64,000 bases of DNA from Datisca glomerata (Eukaryota; Streptophyta; Magnoliopsida; Cucurbitales; Datiscaceae): assembly GCA_003255025.1 (NCBI GenBank), contig QANY01009110.1, forward strand, positions 62,001-126,000, read 5' to 3'. Shown here in pieces: positions 39,480-50,399 of the stretch. Position numbers and translations under genes: made by a program. The notes beneath the pieces were generated by a model. That model searched no databases. It was not told the DNA's origin and was given only the letters and a program-made list of their open reading frames with translations. The first letter of the stretch is position 1, and the number at the start of each line of letters is the position of its first letter.

Positions 39480-39719
39480 GGCCGACAAAGATAAATAAAA
39501 ACCGCCGTTATATATTATATAATAAGACTTTTAGTTGCATTCCACGCAAACCCCCCTAAATATTCATCTTTAACTGTGGATGCATCAGAACTATCGTTAA
39601 AGATGAATTTTTAACTTCAGTTTTTAAAAATCACCGCAATAAATTTCCATCGCGTATTTACGATGGCAGTTGTGTCAACAGCGGCGTATAACAACCTATA
39701 TCCTGTTTTTTCTTGTAGT
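39480..39719 (-). mobile_element. CACTA-like terminal fragment in the PIN5 promoter, copy 1
   Basis: The minus strand from 39719 reads actacaagaaaaaacagg, followed by GC-rich subterminal repeats, the usual look of a plant CACTA (En/Spm) end; the first C of CACTA is lost. The same fragment is repeated at 40814-41053. The outer limit is approximate. Confidence 0.5.
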
Positions 39720-40386
39720 TTTACTAAGTTGACTCTATATATTTTGTGATAGTGCTAACCAACTTGCACAAACATCTTGTAAGTTATTCTATATATTTCC
39801 ATTCTTTTCTCAATTTAGTCGTGTGTAAATTAATGTTGGTAATTTGTAAAGTTGTATCCATTTTGTATTTGAACTTGATAAATTTTTTAGTAAGTGTAAC
39901 ATAGTAATATTGACACATTTCTTTTATCATTTTTTAGTAAGTCGCCACTAATTTTTTTCTTTTGTATATCTTATATAAGATTGATTATCTCGTGCAAAGC
40001 AATAGGTTATTTTTATAGTAGTCAGTAATGCAAAACCAGAAACCACAAAGCATGACTAAAATGATCAGTGGAGTAAACGCTGGACCTCATTCATTTACTA
40101 TATACTATTGTTTGACTATGTACCAAATTAAACCTATGTGTTATTGTATCATAACACACCCAACTATCCAAGCACTTAAACAAAAAGTTCATTTCATTAA
40201 ACCTTTTCACAATCCACGGCTTAAAATCGTGTATACCCACCAACCCAATTGAACAATAATAACAATAATCAAAATATAATACGCCCAAAAAGAAAAAGAA
40301 AAAAGAAAAAGAAAATTCTTTGTCCCCTTCACCCTAAAAAAATTGACAAAACCCAAAAAGTGTAACCTTTTATGTCTTTCCCATGC

Positions 40387-40393
40387 ATATAAG
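40387..40393 (+). promoter_or_regulatory. TATA-like box, PIN5 promoter copy 1
   Basis: atataag, 120 bases before the ATG at 40514. It is identical in copy 2 (41721-41727). Confidence 0.5.
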
Positions 40394-40513
40394 TACCTTA
40401 AACCAAAAACATACATTCTAAGCTGCTTCGTTTTAAGAGAATTAGAGTCTTTTCTAACTTGCAATTGCACGTATTCATGAGTCTTTTAAGTTAAAGAGAG
40501 CGACAACGAAAAG

Positions 40514-40732
40514 ATGATAAGTTGGGATGATGTGTATAAGGTAGTGGTAGCAATGGCACCACTATACGTGGCGTTGATATTAGGTTATGGCTCGGTGAAG
40601 TGGTGGCACATTTTCACGAGCGACCAATGTGATGCAGTCAACCATCTCGTTTGTTATTTCACTCTTCCTCTTTTCACATTTGAGTTCACAGCTCAAGTCA
40701 ATCCATTCAATTGCGACCTCTTCATCTCTTAG
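40514..40732 (+). pseudogene. truncated PIN5 first-exon copy (66 PIN residues)
   Basis: It starts at the same ATG context as the full gene and matches its first 65-66 codons exactly, covering about the first two membrane helices. It then runs into the junction filler, which adds six unrelated residues and a stop (TAG at 40730-40732). It cannot make a transporter. Its full-length promoter copy may still be transcribed, and such a transcript could read through into the intact gene. Confidence 0.93.
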
Positions 40733-40737
40733 GGCAT
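40711..40737 (+). repeat. templated filler at the duplication junction
   Basis: The 27 bases ttgcg...ggcat match 39430-39456 inside copy 1. The entry point shares a short aatt-like word, and the exit point shares gatc with the start of copy 2. Confidence 0.85.
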
Positions 40738-40813
40738 GATCTAGATGTTTCTGGACAATTAATTGCGACCTCTTCATCTCTTAGGGCATGATCTTATTTT
40801 AAAATAAAAAAAT

Positions 40814-41053
40814 GGCCGACAAAGATAAATAAAAACCGCCGTTATATATTATATAATAAGACTTTTAGTTGCATTCCACGCAAACCCCCCTAAATATTCA
40901 TCTTTAACTGTGGATGCATCAGAACTATCGTTAAAGATGAATTTTTAACTTTGGTTTTTAAAAACCACCGCAATCAATTTCCATCGCGTATTTACGATGG
41001 CAGTTGTGTCAACAGCGGCGTATAACAACCTATATCCTGTTTTTTCTTGTAGT
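40814..41053 (-). mobile_element. CACTA-like terminal fragment in the PIN5 promoter, copy 2
   Basis: Duplicate of 39480-39719, about 800 bp upstream of the intact PIN5 start. All four base differences between the duplication arms fall in this fragment. Confidence 0.5.
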
Positions 41054-41720
41054 TTTACTAAGTTGACTCTATATATTTTGTGATAGTGCTAACCAACTTG
41101 CACAAACATCTTGTAAGTTATTCTATATATTTCCATTCTTTTCTCAATTTAGTCGTGTGTAAATTAATGTTGGTAATTTGTAAAGTTGTATCCATTTTGT
41201 ATTTGAACTTGATAAATTTTTTAGTAAGTGTAACATAGTAATATTGACACATTTCTTTTATCATTTTTTAGTAAGTCGCCACTAATTTTTTTCTTTTGTA
41301 TATCTTATATAAGATTGATTATCTCGTGCAAAGCAATAGGTTATTTTTATAGTAGTCAGTAATGCAAAACCAGAAACCACAAAGCATGACTAAAATGATC
41401 AGTGGAGTAAACGCTGGACCTCATTCATTTACTATATACTATTGTTTGACTATGTACCAAATTAAACCTATGTGTTATTGTATCATAACACACCCAACTA
41501 TCCAAGCACTTAAACAAAAAGTTCATTTCATTAAACCTTTTCACAATCCACGGCTTAAAATCGTGTATACCCACCAACCCAATTGAACAATAATAACAAT
41601 AATCAAAATATAATACGCCCAAAAAGAAAAAGAAAAAAGAAAAAGAAAATTCTTTGTCCCCTTCACCCTAAAAAAATTGACAAAACCCAAAAAGTGTAAC
41701 CTTTTATGTCTTTCCCATGC

Positions 41721-41727
41721 ATATAAG
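41721..41727 (+). promoter_or_regulatory. TATA-like box of PIN5
   Basis: atataag lies 121 bases upstream of the ATG at 41848, which would put the transcript start near 41750 with a 5' leader of about 95 bases. Confidence 0.5.
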
Positions 41728-41847
41728 TACCTTAAACCAAAAACATACATTCTAAGCTGCTTCGTTTTAAGAGAATTAGAGTCTTTTCTAACTTGCAATT
41801 GCACGTATTCATGAGTCTTTTAAGTTAAAGAGAGCGACAACGAAAAG

Positions 41848-44002
41848 ATGATAAGTTGGGATGATGTGTATAAGGTAGTGGTAGCAATGGCACCACTATA
41901 CGTGGCGTTGATATTAGGTTATGGCTCGGTGAAGTGGTGGCACATTTTCACGAGCGACCAATGTGATGCAGTCAACCATCTCGTTTGTTATTTCACTCTT
42001 CCTCTTTTCACATTTGAGTTCACAGCTCAAGTCAATCCATTCAAACTCAACTATTCATTTATCGGAGCGGATGCTATTTCGAAAATTATTTTCGTTGTAG
42101 TGATTGCCTTTTGGGCAAAATGTAGTACCAAAGGAAGTTACTGTTGGTCTATTACAAGCTTCTCTCTATGTACTCTAAGTAATACGCTTGTTGTTGGCGT
42201 TCCTCTAATGAAGGCCATGTATGGTGATATGGGTGTTGATCTTGTTGTTCAATCATCAGTTGTACAATCTATTGTATGGATCACAATTCTTCTCTTTGTG
42301 TTGGAACTTCGACGAGCCGGGGTCGATTTTTCATCAAGTACTGTTGAACCGTCCAATGATTTGGAGGGAAATGCGAGAGGTGTGATTACCAGTAGACCAT
42401 CGTTCTGGGCTTTGATGAAATTAGTGTGGTTTAAACTTGCTAGGAATCCAAACATGTATGCCTGTGTTCTTGGTGTTGCTTGGGCTTTTGTGGCAAACAG
42501 GTATTTTTATTAACTAAAAATTAATTTTCATATTTTTTTATAATATATGTTAATTATTTACTTTAACATGGTATATTTTGACATTTTAATATAATTAATT
42601 AAAATGATTTTTTAGGTGGAATTTGAAAATGCCAAGCATCATTGAAGGGTCTATACTAATTTTATCAAGAGCTGGGACTGGGACTGCTATGTTTAATATG
42701 GGTAAGTGAGTATAGAACATTATTTATTTTCTTTTTCAGATAATTTTTTTGTCAAAGTTATAAATTACGAGAATTATAGATACACGATAATCTTAATCCC
42801 GACACTTATGATATATATATATTAGGGATATTCATGGCTCTCCAAGAAAGGTTGATAGCATGTGGAACAAGCTTAACAATATTTGGAATGGTGCTAAGGT
42901 TTATAGCTGGACCAGCAGCCATGACTATTGGTTCTATTGCTATGGGATTGCATGGTGATGTTTTACGTATCTCTATTATTCAGGTATATATTCAATAAAA
43001 TCACTGTTTTTTTGCTTCACTCATCTCAATTAAAAATCTAATTAATTTATAAATGTGGGTTTAGGTTTTAGGAATTCTTAATCAAACTTTTTTAAATTAC
43101 AATATTTGATACATTTTATTTTCTTAGTTTATTAAATATAATTATGACCATCTAATATTGTCATTAAAATATAAATTAAGAAGATAACTGAGATTTGTCT
43201 CGTAATTGTGTCCATTTTTACCTATTTCTTAAGTGAATGATTTCAATCGTTGTAACTCCTCATAAATAAAGATCTTAGAGGTCTATTTATAATTAATTAT
43301 AATCAAATGTTTTTTTTTTGGTAAGATTAAGATTGGAGCTATATATATTAATTATTAAGGATGAAAAGAATTGAAAGGAATAATAATGTATAGAGGACAA
43401 AAGCTTGAAGGAATTGTTCTTATTCTTATATGGACATAACCTCCTTTGTTCTTTCTCCACCATAAAGGAAATGACAATTTGGAGAATTTTCAATTGAATC
43501 TTTATCTTTTTCAGCCACTAATTGCTAATGGGCATTTATTCTGTAGATTACCTAATGTAGGCATCTTAAACTATACCTCTGATTTCTATGTATTAAAAGA
43601 ATTGTTTCTTTTTAATTATTTCAAGCTAATTCATTTGTGCTCTCTTGTAGGCTGCATTGCCACAGGCCATTGCTTCCTTTATATTTGCCAAAGAATATGG
43701 CCTGCACGCAGATGTTCTTAGCACAGCGTAAGTTTCTTTCAACTCGTTTTTTATTTTAAATAAATAATATGAGTTGTCACAGTTCGTATAAAATTTTATA
43801 CTTTAAACTAAATATTCGAGGTGGAATTAGAATTTTGAATGTCCGTGTTCTACGAACTCATGTAATTTGTCAATCTCTCTAACCAATTAGTTCAAATTCT
43901 AACTCTGGTTTGGTATGGAAATGCAGGGTGATATTTGGGACGATGGTTTCTCTTCCTGTATTGATCGGTTATTATGTAATTCTGGGGTTCATAAATTATT
44001 GA
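41848..44002 (+). CDS. PIN5: PIN5-like auxin efflux carrier, 5 exons, 349 aa
   Basis: Exons are 41848-42500, 42616-42701, 42826-42983, 43651-43727 and 43927-44002. All introns are GT-AG, phases agree, and 1050 nt end in TGA. The protein has two groups of about five membrane helices (roughly residues 10-155 and 185-349) around a loop of only about 30 residues. That marks a short, non-canonical PIN; long PINs have loops of several hundred residues. Family blocks include SNTLVVGVPLMKAMYG (about 111-126), NPNMY (200-204) and FAKEYGLHADVLSTAVIFG near the C-terminus. The sequence is closer to PIN5 than to PIN8. Known PIN5 proteins sit in the endoplasmic reticulum and move auxin between cytosol and ER to control auxin homeostasis. 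The start and about 1.1 kb of promoter are tandemly duplicated upstream. It appears fully intact. Confidence 0.93.
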
Positions 44003-44451
44003 TATTTTAAGCTTTTTATGGTACAGTAAATGTATCATATAAGACATAAAAGACAAGAAACAGAGAAGGCACTCTTGTACCACCTAATTTCCACTTTAAT
44101 TAATTTTGTCTTTCGAATTTTGTTAATATTTTTCCGTTGCTTTCAAATCATATTAATTATTTCCGAACAATGTATATGTCCATTCTAATAATCAGTCAAT
44201 TTATTTTACTCCATTGCAGACCGAGTTAGACTTGTCCTCTTTCTTTTCCGAGTAATATTATTAAGTAACAATGATATCTTCATCATATTTGATAATTCAC
44301 GTAATATTCATATTACGCGCTAAAATTAATAAAAAAAAAATCTTGTATATTGAATTTATGTGGAATGCCATTTAGATAACTCAATTTTCAGGACAAAATC
44401 ATTAATTCAAAATATTTGTCTAAAATTAACCAGTTATTCAAAGTGTAAAAG
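44003..44451. other. PIN5 3' region up to the Ogre-type LTR
   Basis: AT-rich, with no ORF of interest. The PIN5 3' UTR must lie here. The retroelement inserted only about 450 bp after the stop codon, with 44447-44451 (aaaag) as its probable left target duplication. Confidence 0.55.
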
Positions 44452-46640
44452 TGTCGTAACGTACCTGCAATGCGAAACGATGATTGAAATTTTTTTTTGA
44501 AGAAAATAAATTCAGAGTCATCACCAATCAATTTAGGGTGTGATCGGTCACCCAGTTTTAAAACAAAAGTTTGGTCTAAAGAAAATTTAAAATTGGTTCG
44601 GGAGTCATTTGTGTGTGGGGAATGTATTAGCAATCACACATCACTCATTGTTAAAACGGTTACCAGATTTAATCAAATGTTATTCAAATTATATTTTAAA
44701 ATAATGTTAAAAAAATTCATTTTTAAATATCTCATTTGGTACATTTTACGTCATAATAATGAACAAAATAAATAATGAACAAAATAAATGACATTTATTG
44801 GGTGTTACAAAGACCATTAAAAACTATTTTTTTACCTTTTTATTATTTTTATAAAATAAAATATTATTGGAGTTATTCTCAGTATCCCAAAAATAATTTC
44901 TCACCTCGATAGTTCGAGAAATTTGGTATCTCAAAATCTCAAAGTCCGTCATCGGATTTTTTTAGTGAAAACTAAATAGTGAAGTTAACAAAATTTAAAT
45001 CTAATTGTTATGGTTTCAATTTATAAACGGTAATTCTGATGATAAAAGAATGGAACAATAATCACATTACAATCATGATGATATGACGATAGTACAAAAA
45101 AAATAAGAAGAGATAACAACTATAAAGAAAAAAAAAGAATAATAAAAAGAAAGGTTAGAGATGATAAAAATGTATGATAAATTTAAAAAAGAAAATGTAG
45201 GATGAAAATAAACACAATATGTGTAACAAGTAAAAAGATATATTTAAATAAAATAAATTAAAATAAACAACAATATCTACTAATAAAAGAAATGGAAAAA
45301 TAAACAACAAAAAAAAGAAATAAAACATAAAAAAAATACAGATGTTAGTTCTGCTTTTTTTTCTTTATATTTCATTTCTTTAAGAATATATATATAATTA
45401 TTTCATAAATAAATTAATAATAATTTTTTATGTGTAAATAAATTAATCTATGAAAAATGCTTAATTTCATACATAATTGGCATGGTTTGACTACATAGTC
45501 TACTAATTACCATTGTTTTCTTTTCCATTATTGCTAATCAAATAACAAAGAAATGATCATGGATGGTAACTAGTTCAAACCAATGTCATTAAAGAAAAAT
45601 CAATAAGACTTTCAAAATATAATAGTTTTTGTTTAGGATATAAATATACACTTTTCTTATTTTGGACTACTTAGTTTACTATTTATCATTTTTCTTTTTT
45701 TCCTTCATTGCTAGGAATGACCATGAATGATAACTAGTTCAAATAAGTATTACTAAAATAACAACAAGATCTAAAAAAGAAAAGACTTATGAGAACATTA
45801 AAAAAATTTCAAAGTTTAAATATTTGCATAACTTTTAGATGTTTAACTCTATATTTTATGTATTTTATGTAAGAGAAATTATCATAGGAGATTTTTACAA
45901 TAAATGTACACTTTTAACCTATTAAAAGGTCAATTTACGTTGAATTAATTTTGCACATCTCAAAGGCTTTATCATCATCCTCATTGAATGAGTTGATAAC
46001 AAATATATCTCATTATCAAATTTGTAGAAAAATCATCAATGCATTAAAATAAAACTCAAGATTAAGAGTAAAAAATAAACAACAAGGAACAAAGTATATA
46101 AGCAACATGGGTATGAAGGAGAAATGATGAAGAACAATGAACAATATATCTTATTTGTAGAGGTGCAAGAAATTTAGACTACATTAAGAAAAATAATGAG
46201 AGAAGATGAATAGGTGAATAGAAATGTAAACTCTATTTCCCTCTTTAAGAAAATCACTATTATTTCTCACACACACTCTCTAAAAAAGTCACTCTCATTT
46301 TTTCAAAAGCCTCTCCTCTTTCTCACGCCAAAAATCCTCTTATTTCTCTCTCCAAAATCAGCTTCTCCTCTCTCTAAAAAAATCACCTCCTTCAAGTGAA
46401 TGATTCACTCCTTATTTATAGAAAAAATTAGAGTTTATCTTTTTACTTTTAGTCTTTTTGCTCATTTTTTTAGTCATTGGACTCTTTTTCTCATTTTTTA
46501 GTCCTTAGGCTATTTATCAATTTTAGAAATTATATTTTTTGTTTTTTTAAAAATCACACACAGTATTAGGCTAGTAAATAGGCTAATTATCAAAGTATGT
46601 ATATTTAAATTATTGATCTGAACAAAATACAGTATCTACA
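44452..46640 (-). repeat. 3' LTR of the Ogre/Tat-type element (left copy)
   Basis: It starts tgtcgtaacg and ends gtatctaca. It contains the ggttcgggagtcatttgtgtg block typical of Ogre LTRs near 44597. Differences from the right copy are often G-to-A or C-to-T, consistent with long methylation. Confidence 0.92.
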
Positions 46641-46654
46641 GCTGCCTCCCTTTG
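46641..46654 (-). other. polypurine tract of the Ogre/Tat-type element
   Basis: The minus strand reads aaagggaggcagc immediately before the 3' LTR. Confidence 0.65.
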
Positions 46655-46759
46655 TTCACGCTTCTAAAATTAGAAGGTGAAGAAAGGTTAGATACGTATT
46701 TTGATTGGCATGAGAAGACACTGATTTAGGTTCTATGAAATGATGAAATGGATTTGGAT

Positions 46760-48015
46760 AGAGACAGGTTTTCGCCTCGACTTAAATTGATTTTGATTTA
46801 ACCATATTTATTGAAATGAGCCAGGCGCTGACACTGGACTTCGACCGCGATAAAATCATGTTCGATTTAACCGAAGATATTTGAAAGGGAAACAGACCTG
46901 GAACAGGTTTCGACCTCAACTCAGTTCGGGTTCGATTTAACCAGATATTTGAAATGGACCAAGCGCTAACACCAAGCTTCGATCATGATAAAGTCGGGTT
47001 CGATTTAACCAAAGATATTTGAAATGAAAACGGACCAAAACAGGCTTTGACCTCGACACAATTCGAGTTTGATTTAACCGGATATTTGAAATGGCCAGGT
47101 GATGACACTGGGTTTCGACCGTGACAAAGTTGAGTTCGATTTAATCAAAGATATTTGAAAGGGAAATGGACATCGAACAAGCTTAAACCTCGACTCAATT
47201 CGGGTTCGATTTAACTGGATATTTTGAAATGGACCAAGCGCTGACACCTGTCTTCAACCGCGACAAAGTCGGGTTCGATTTAACCAAATATATTGGAAAT
47301 GGAAACGGACCTGAATAGGCTTCGACCTCCACTCAATTCAGACTCGATCTAACTGGATATTTTGAAATGGACCAGGCGCTGACACCGGACTTCGATCGCG
47401 ACAAAGTCGGGTTTGATTTAACCAATGACATTTGAAAGTGAAACAGACCTGGAACAGGCTTCGACCTCGACTCAATTTGGGTTCAATTTAACCAAATATT
47501 TTGACATGGACGAGGCACTGACACTGGGCTTCAACCATGATAAAGTTAGGTTTGATTTAACCAAAGATATTTGAAAAGGAAACGGACATGGAACAGGCTT
47601 CGACCTCGACTCAATTCAGGTTCGACTTAACCATATATTTTGAAATGGACAAGGCTCTGAATCCGGGCTTCGACCACGATAAAGTTGGGTTCGATTTAAC
47701 CAAAGATATTTGAAAGGCAAACGAACTTGGAACAGACATCGACCTCGACTCAATTAATGTTCGATTTAACCAAATAATTTAAAATGGATTGCGCGCTGAC
47801 ACCAGGCTTCGACCGCGGCAAAGTCATGTTTGATTTAACTAAAGATATTTGAAATAAAAATGGACCTAGAACAAGCTTTGACCTCGACTCAATTCGAGTT
47901 TGATTTAACCGTATATTTTGAAATGGACCAGGCGTTGACACCGGGCTTTGACCGCGACAAAATTGGGTTTGATTTAACCAAAGTTGTTTGAAAGAAAAAT
48001 GGACCTGGAACAAGC
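46760..48015 (-). repeat. tandem array, ~138-bp unit made of two ~69-bp halves, about 9 copies
   Basis: The word ttcgatttaacc followed by an atatttgaaa block recurs at 46795, 46934, 47071, 47208, 47346, 47485, 47624, 47763 and 47902 (guanine of the word), a spacing of 137-139 bp. A second, slightly different copy of the word sits about 69 bp into each unit, so the unit is a dimer of a 69-bp monomer. The array is GC-richer than its surroundings. It lies just before the 3' LTR, the place where Tat/Ogre elements are known to carry satellite-like repeats. Confidence 0.92.
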
Positions 48016-48052
48016 TTCGAGATGTAACAACTGACAAATGTTTTATTCAACT
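48016..48052 (-). other. 37-bp sliver shared with the Tat polyprotein at 35653-35689
   Basis: gatgtaacaactg-caaatgttttattcaactat occurs at both places with about one mismatch. In the 34-38 kb Tat element this is polyprotein sequence ahead of the protease. Here it is bounded by the tandem array on one side and unrelated sequence on the other. Confidence 0.7.
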
Positions 48053-50399
48053 ATAAGTTGAAGTTGACTTATACAAGTCTCATATAATAACAAAAGCTAG
48101 ATTAATCCAAGCTTTAAATGTAGAAATTCATGCGTGGATTTTGAAAGAATATATTTAAATGATTCATGCGCTTGAATTGTATCTAAACAACTAATGTGAT
48201 GCATGTCTATGCATTGCAAGATAATGATTTTAAATGCATGCTATGCATGATTATGAACATTTATAAGAAAATTATTTGAAGATTTTTGAAAGTTTACTAA
48301 CGTGGACTTTGATTTTAAATAGATGCTCTTGATGGTTTGAAATGGATGCAACTAGTATGATGCATGTTTATGAAATTCTTGATTTATATTACAAGTCGGA
48401 TGATCATGATAGTGTGAGCAATATGCCTGACTATGAGCATTTAAGAGGATCTTATGATGATTTTTTAAATGGGTCATTGTAGTCACTTCCATCATCCTTT
48501 TGAACAGTCTTTGGACTAGGATCATTGATTGGCATGAGATATTGAGCATATGATAGAGAGATAGATAAAATGGTGTTCCCTTTGTACTAGATCATGCCCC
48601 AGTATTCAACTTTTTGCCAATGGTAAAAAAATAAATGATTTTTCCATTGTTCATCTGATTCTCTTCACTTGTATGTATCATATTATTTTGTAGTTACATT
48701 CCCCTTCTTGTTCATGGCATCTTTTCAGATAACTTCAAACCCTCTTATATATGTACATTTTGACATTTATCCTTCCTATTTTCTTGAACCAATGATGCCC
48801 TTTCAAGTTTTCACCATGACCTGAAACTCTTTTTTTTCCATGATGTCTTTTCAGGTTTTCACCATGCCCCCAAACTTCTTTTTGTGCCAAAAGTCATGCT
48901 CTTAAGTAATTTCAAGAGTAATTTACAATGTCATCTACATGCTCTAGATGTTGGAGGAAAGAAATAGAGTAAGAATGATAGAGTGAATATTGTGAATACA
49001 TGCTTTTTATTGACAAAAAAGCTTATAAACAAGGATTTGAAGAGGTTATGAGAAAATAAATTATGGAATAACATTTTCTCAGTTTCAGAACGACTCTTTT
49101 GAGAATTAAAACATTTCACATACTACTTTTTTCACTCATAGTGATCATCATTTCCTTCTTTTCCTTTTCCTTTTTTTCCTTTTTTTCTTTTTCTTTTCTT
49201 GAGAGGTGATGTCTTGCTCATGACAGATATATATTGAGGTATTAACTTATTTAAAGCCATACTCTTATTATAGATAGATCTTCTTGGTCCGGAGAGGACT
49301 TTCATTTGAGTTGTAATGTAGGCTAGGATTTTTAGGCTGCCAAAAGAAAGGATATCAAATGCTCAAAACTCATCTAAAAAGGATATGTCTAAACCAATTT
49401 TTCGTTGAAAATTTTGCCAAATAAAGACTGCCCTAGTGTGGGTTTTGACATTTTGTCATTAGAAACCAAAATTAGATAGTTGTACATGAACTTTTTGCAA
49501 CAAATTACCTCCGTATGGAAAAATGCATTTAGAATTTTGTTGAACAAGTTTCCCCTAAAATAAGAGGACAATCTAAAAAAATCACAAGGCTCACTTGGCT
49601 TTGACCTTTTTTTGCATTTGCTACATTTTTTTGTTAATTTTTTTTTTGCCTTTTTCTTTTTCTTTTGCGCCAGTTTGAGAAATTTTTCACATTTTGAGAC
49701 ATGTATATATTGATAAAAATAATAATTACCCTAGTATAGGAAGTGATCATTGGTTGGCTGTCATGAAATGAAGATTCTTTTTAGGCTCAATTGAGCTTGC
49801 AATGGATAAAAGTGTTTGGGATTGCAGAAAAAATGCCTCTCCATTATTTCCAATCAAAAGTAAATTCAACAAGAACATGACCTCAGATATGATAACACCT
49901 TTTTGCAATGTCTTTATTCACCAGAAAGAAGAATATTTTCACTTTTATTTGTCTCTTCACTAAAAATACGATCGTCAAAGCTATATTTGATATTGCTAAT
50001 ACGTTTATTCTCAAAATCATCATTCCTAATCTGGGTTGATTTGTTGGGTAAAAGGAAAGAAATGAGAGAGATGTAAGAGTATGACATCAATGAATGAAGA
50101 ACTTGAAATTCATTCATTAACTTTGAAATGAGCAGAAATGTAAATGGGACAAAAACTAGCATCGAAAGTCGGAGACGACGAAAAATAGATGGAACACGAT
50201 AAAGAGATGTATGATAAAGGTTCTTTTTCGGACATTGGATATAGCTTTTAAGAATATGACATTAGCTCGTAACTCTTGAAAGTTTCTAAGAAGCATTGGC
50301 AACTCAGTGATATCCAAATGATTAAACTTTATCACGATAACAATGATATGTGAAAACATCGATATATTGCAACCTTTAAAACATTCACCGCATCAAGTT
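48053..50399 (-). other. non-coding middle of the Ogre/Tat-type element
   Basis: No domain was recognised on either strand; open frames are short. It contains T-rich tracts near 49160-49200 and 49620-49670. Pol would be expected here in an autonomous element; it is either lost or replaced. Confidence 0.5.

Larger units (their letters stand above)
39404..40710 (+). repeat. tandem duplication, copy 1: PIN5 promoter and 5' coding end
   Basis: It aligns base for base with 40738-42044 at a constant offset of 1334. The only differences seen are four substitutions clustered within about 27 bases near 39615-39645. It carries about 1.1 kb of upstream DNA plus the first 66 codons of PIN5. It ends abruptly inside the coding region and is joined to a 27-bp filler. 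Confidence 0.95.
40738..42044 (+). repeat. tandem duplication, copy 2: promoter and 5' coding end of intact PIN5
   Basis: Partner of 39404-40710. It begins gatctagatg, as copy 1 does, and continues without a break into the rest of the PIN5 gene. Confidence 0.95.

Noticed and set aside
40028..40470. Conserved ORFs of 65-87 codons repeated at 41362-41804
   Set aside because: They are identical only because the whole block was recently duplicated; they lie in the PIN5 promoter and have no coding signal.
46760..48015. Regular repeats that could suggest a CRISPR-like array
   Set aside because: The whole unit repeats, not just a short repeat between unique spacers. The context is a plant LTR element.
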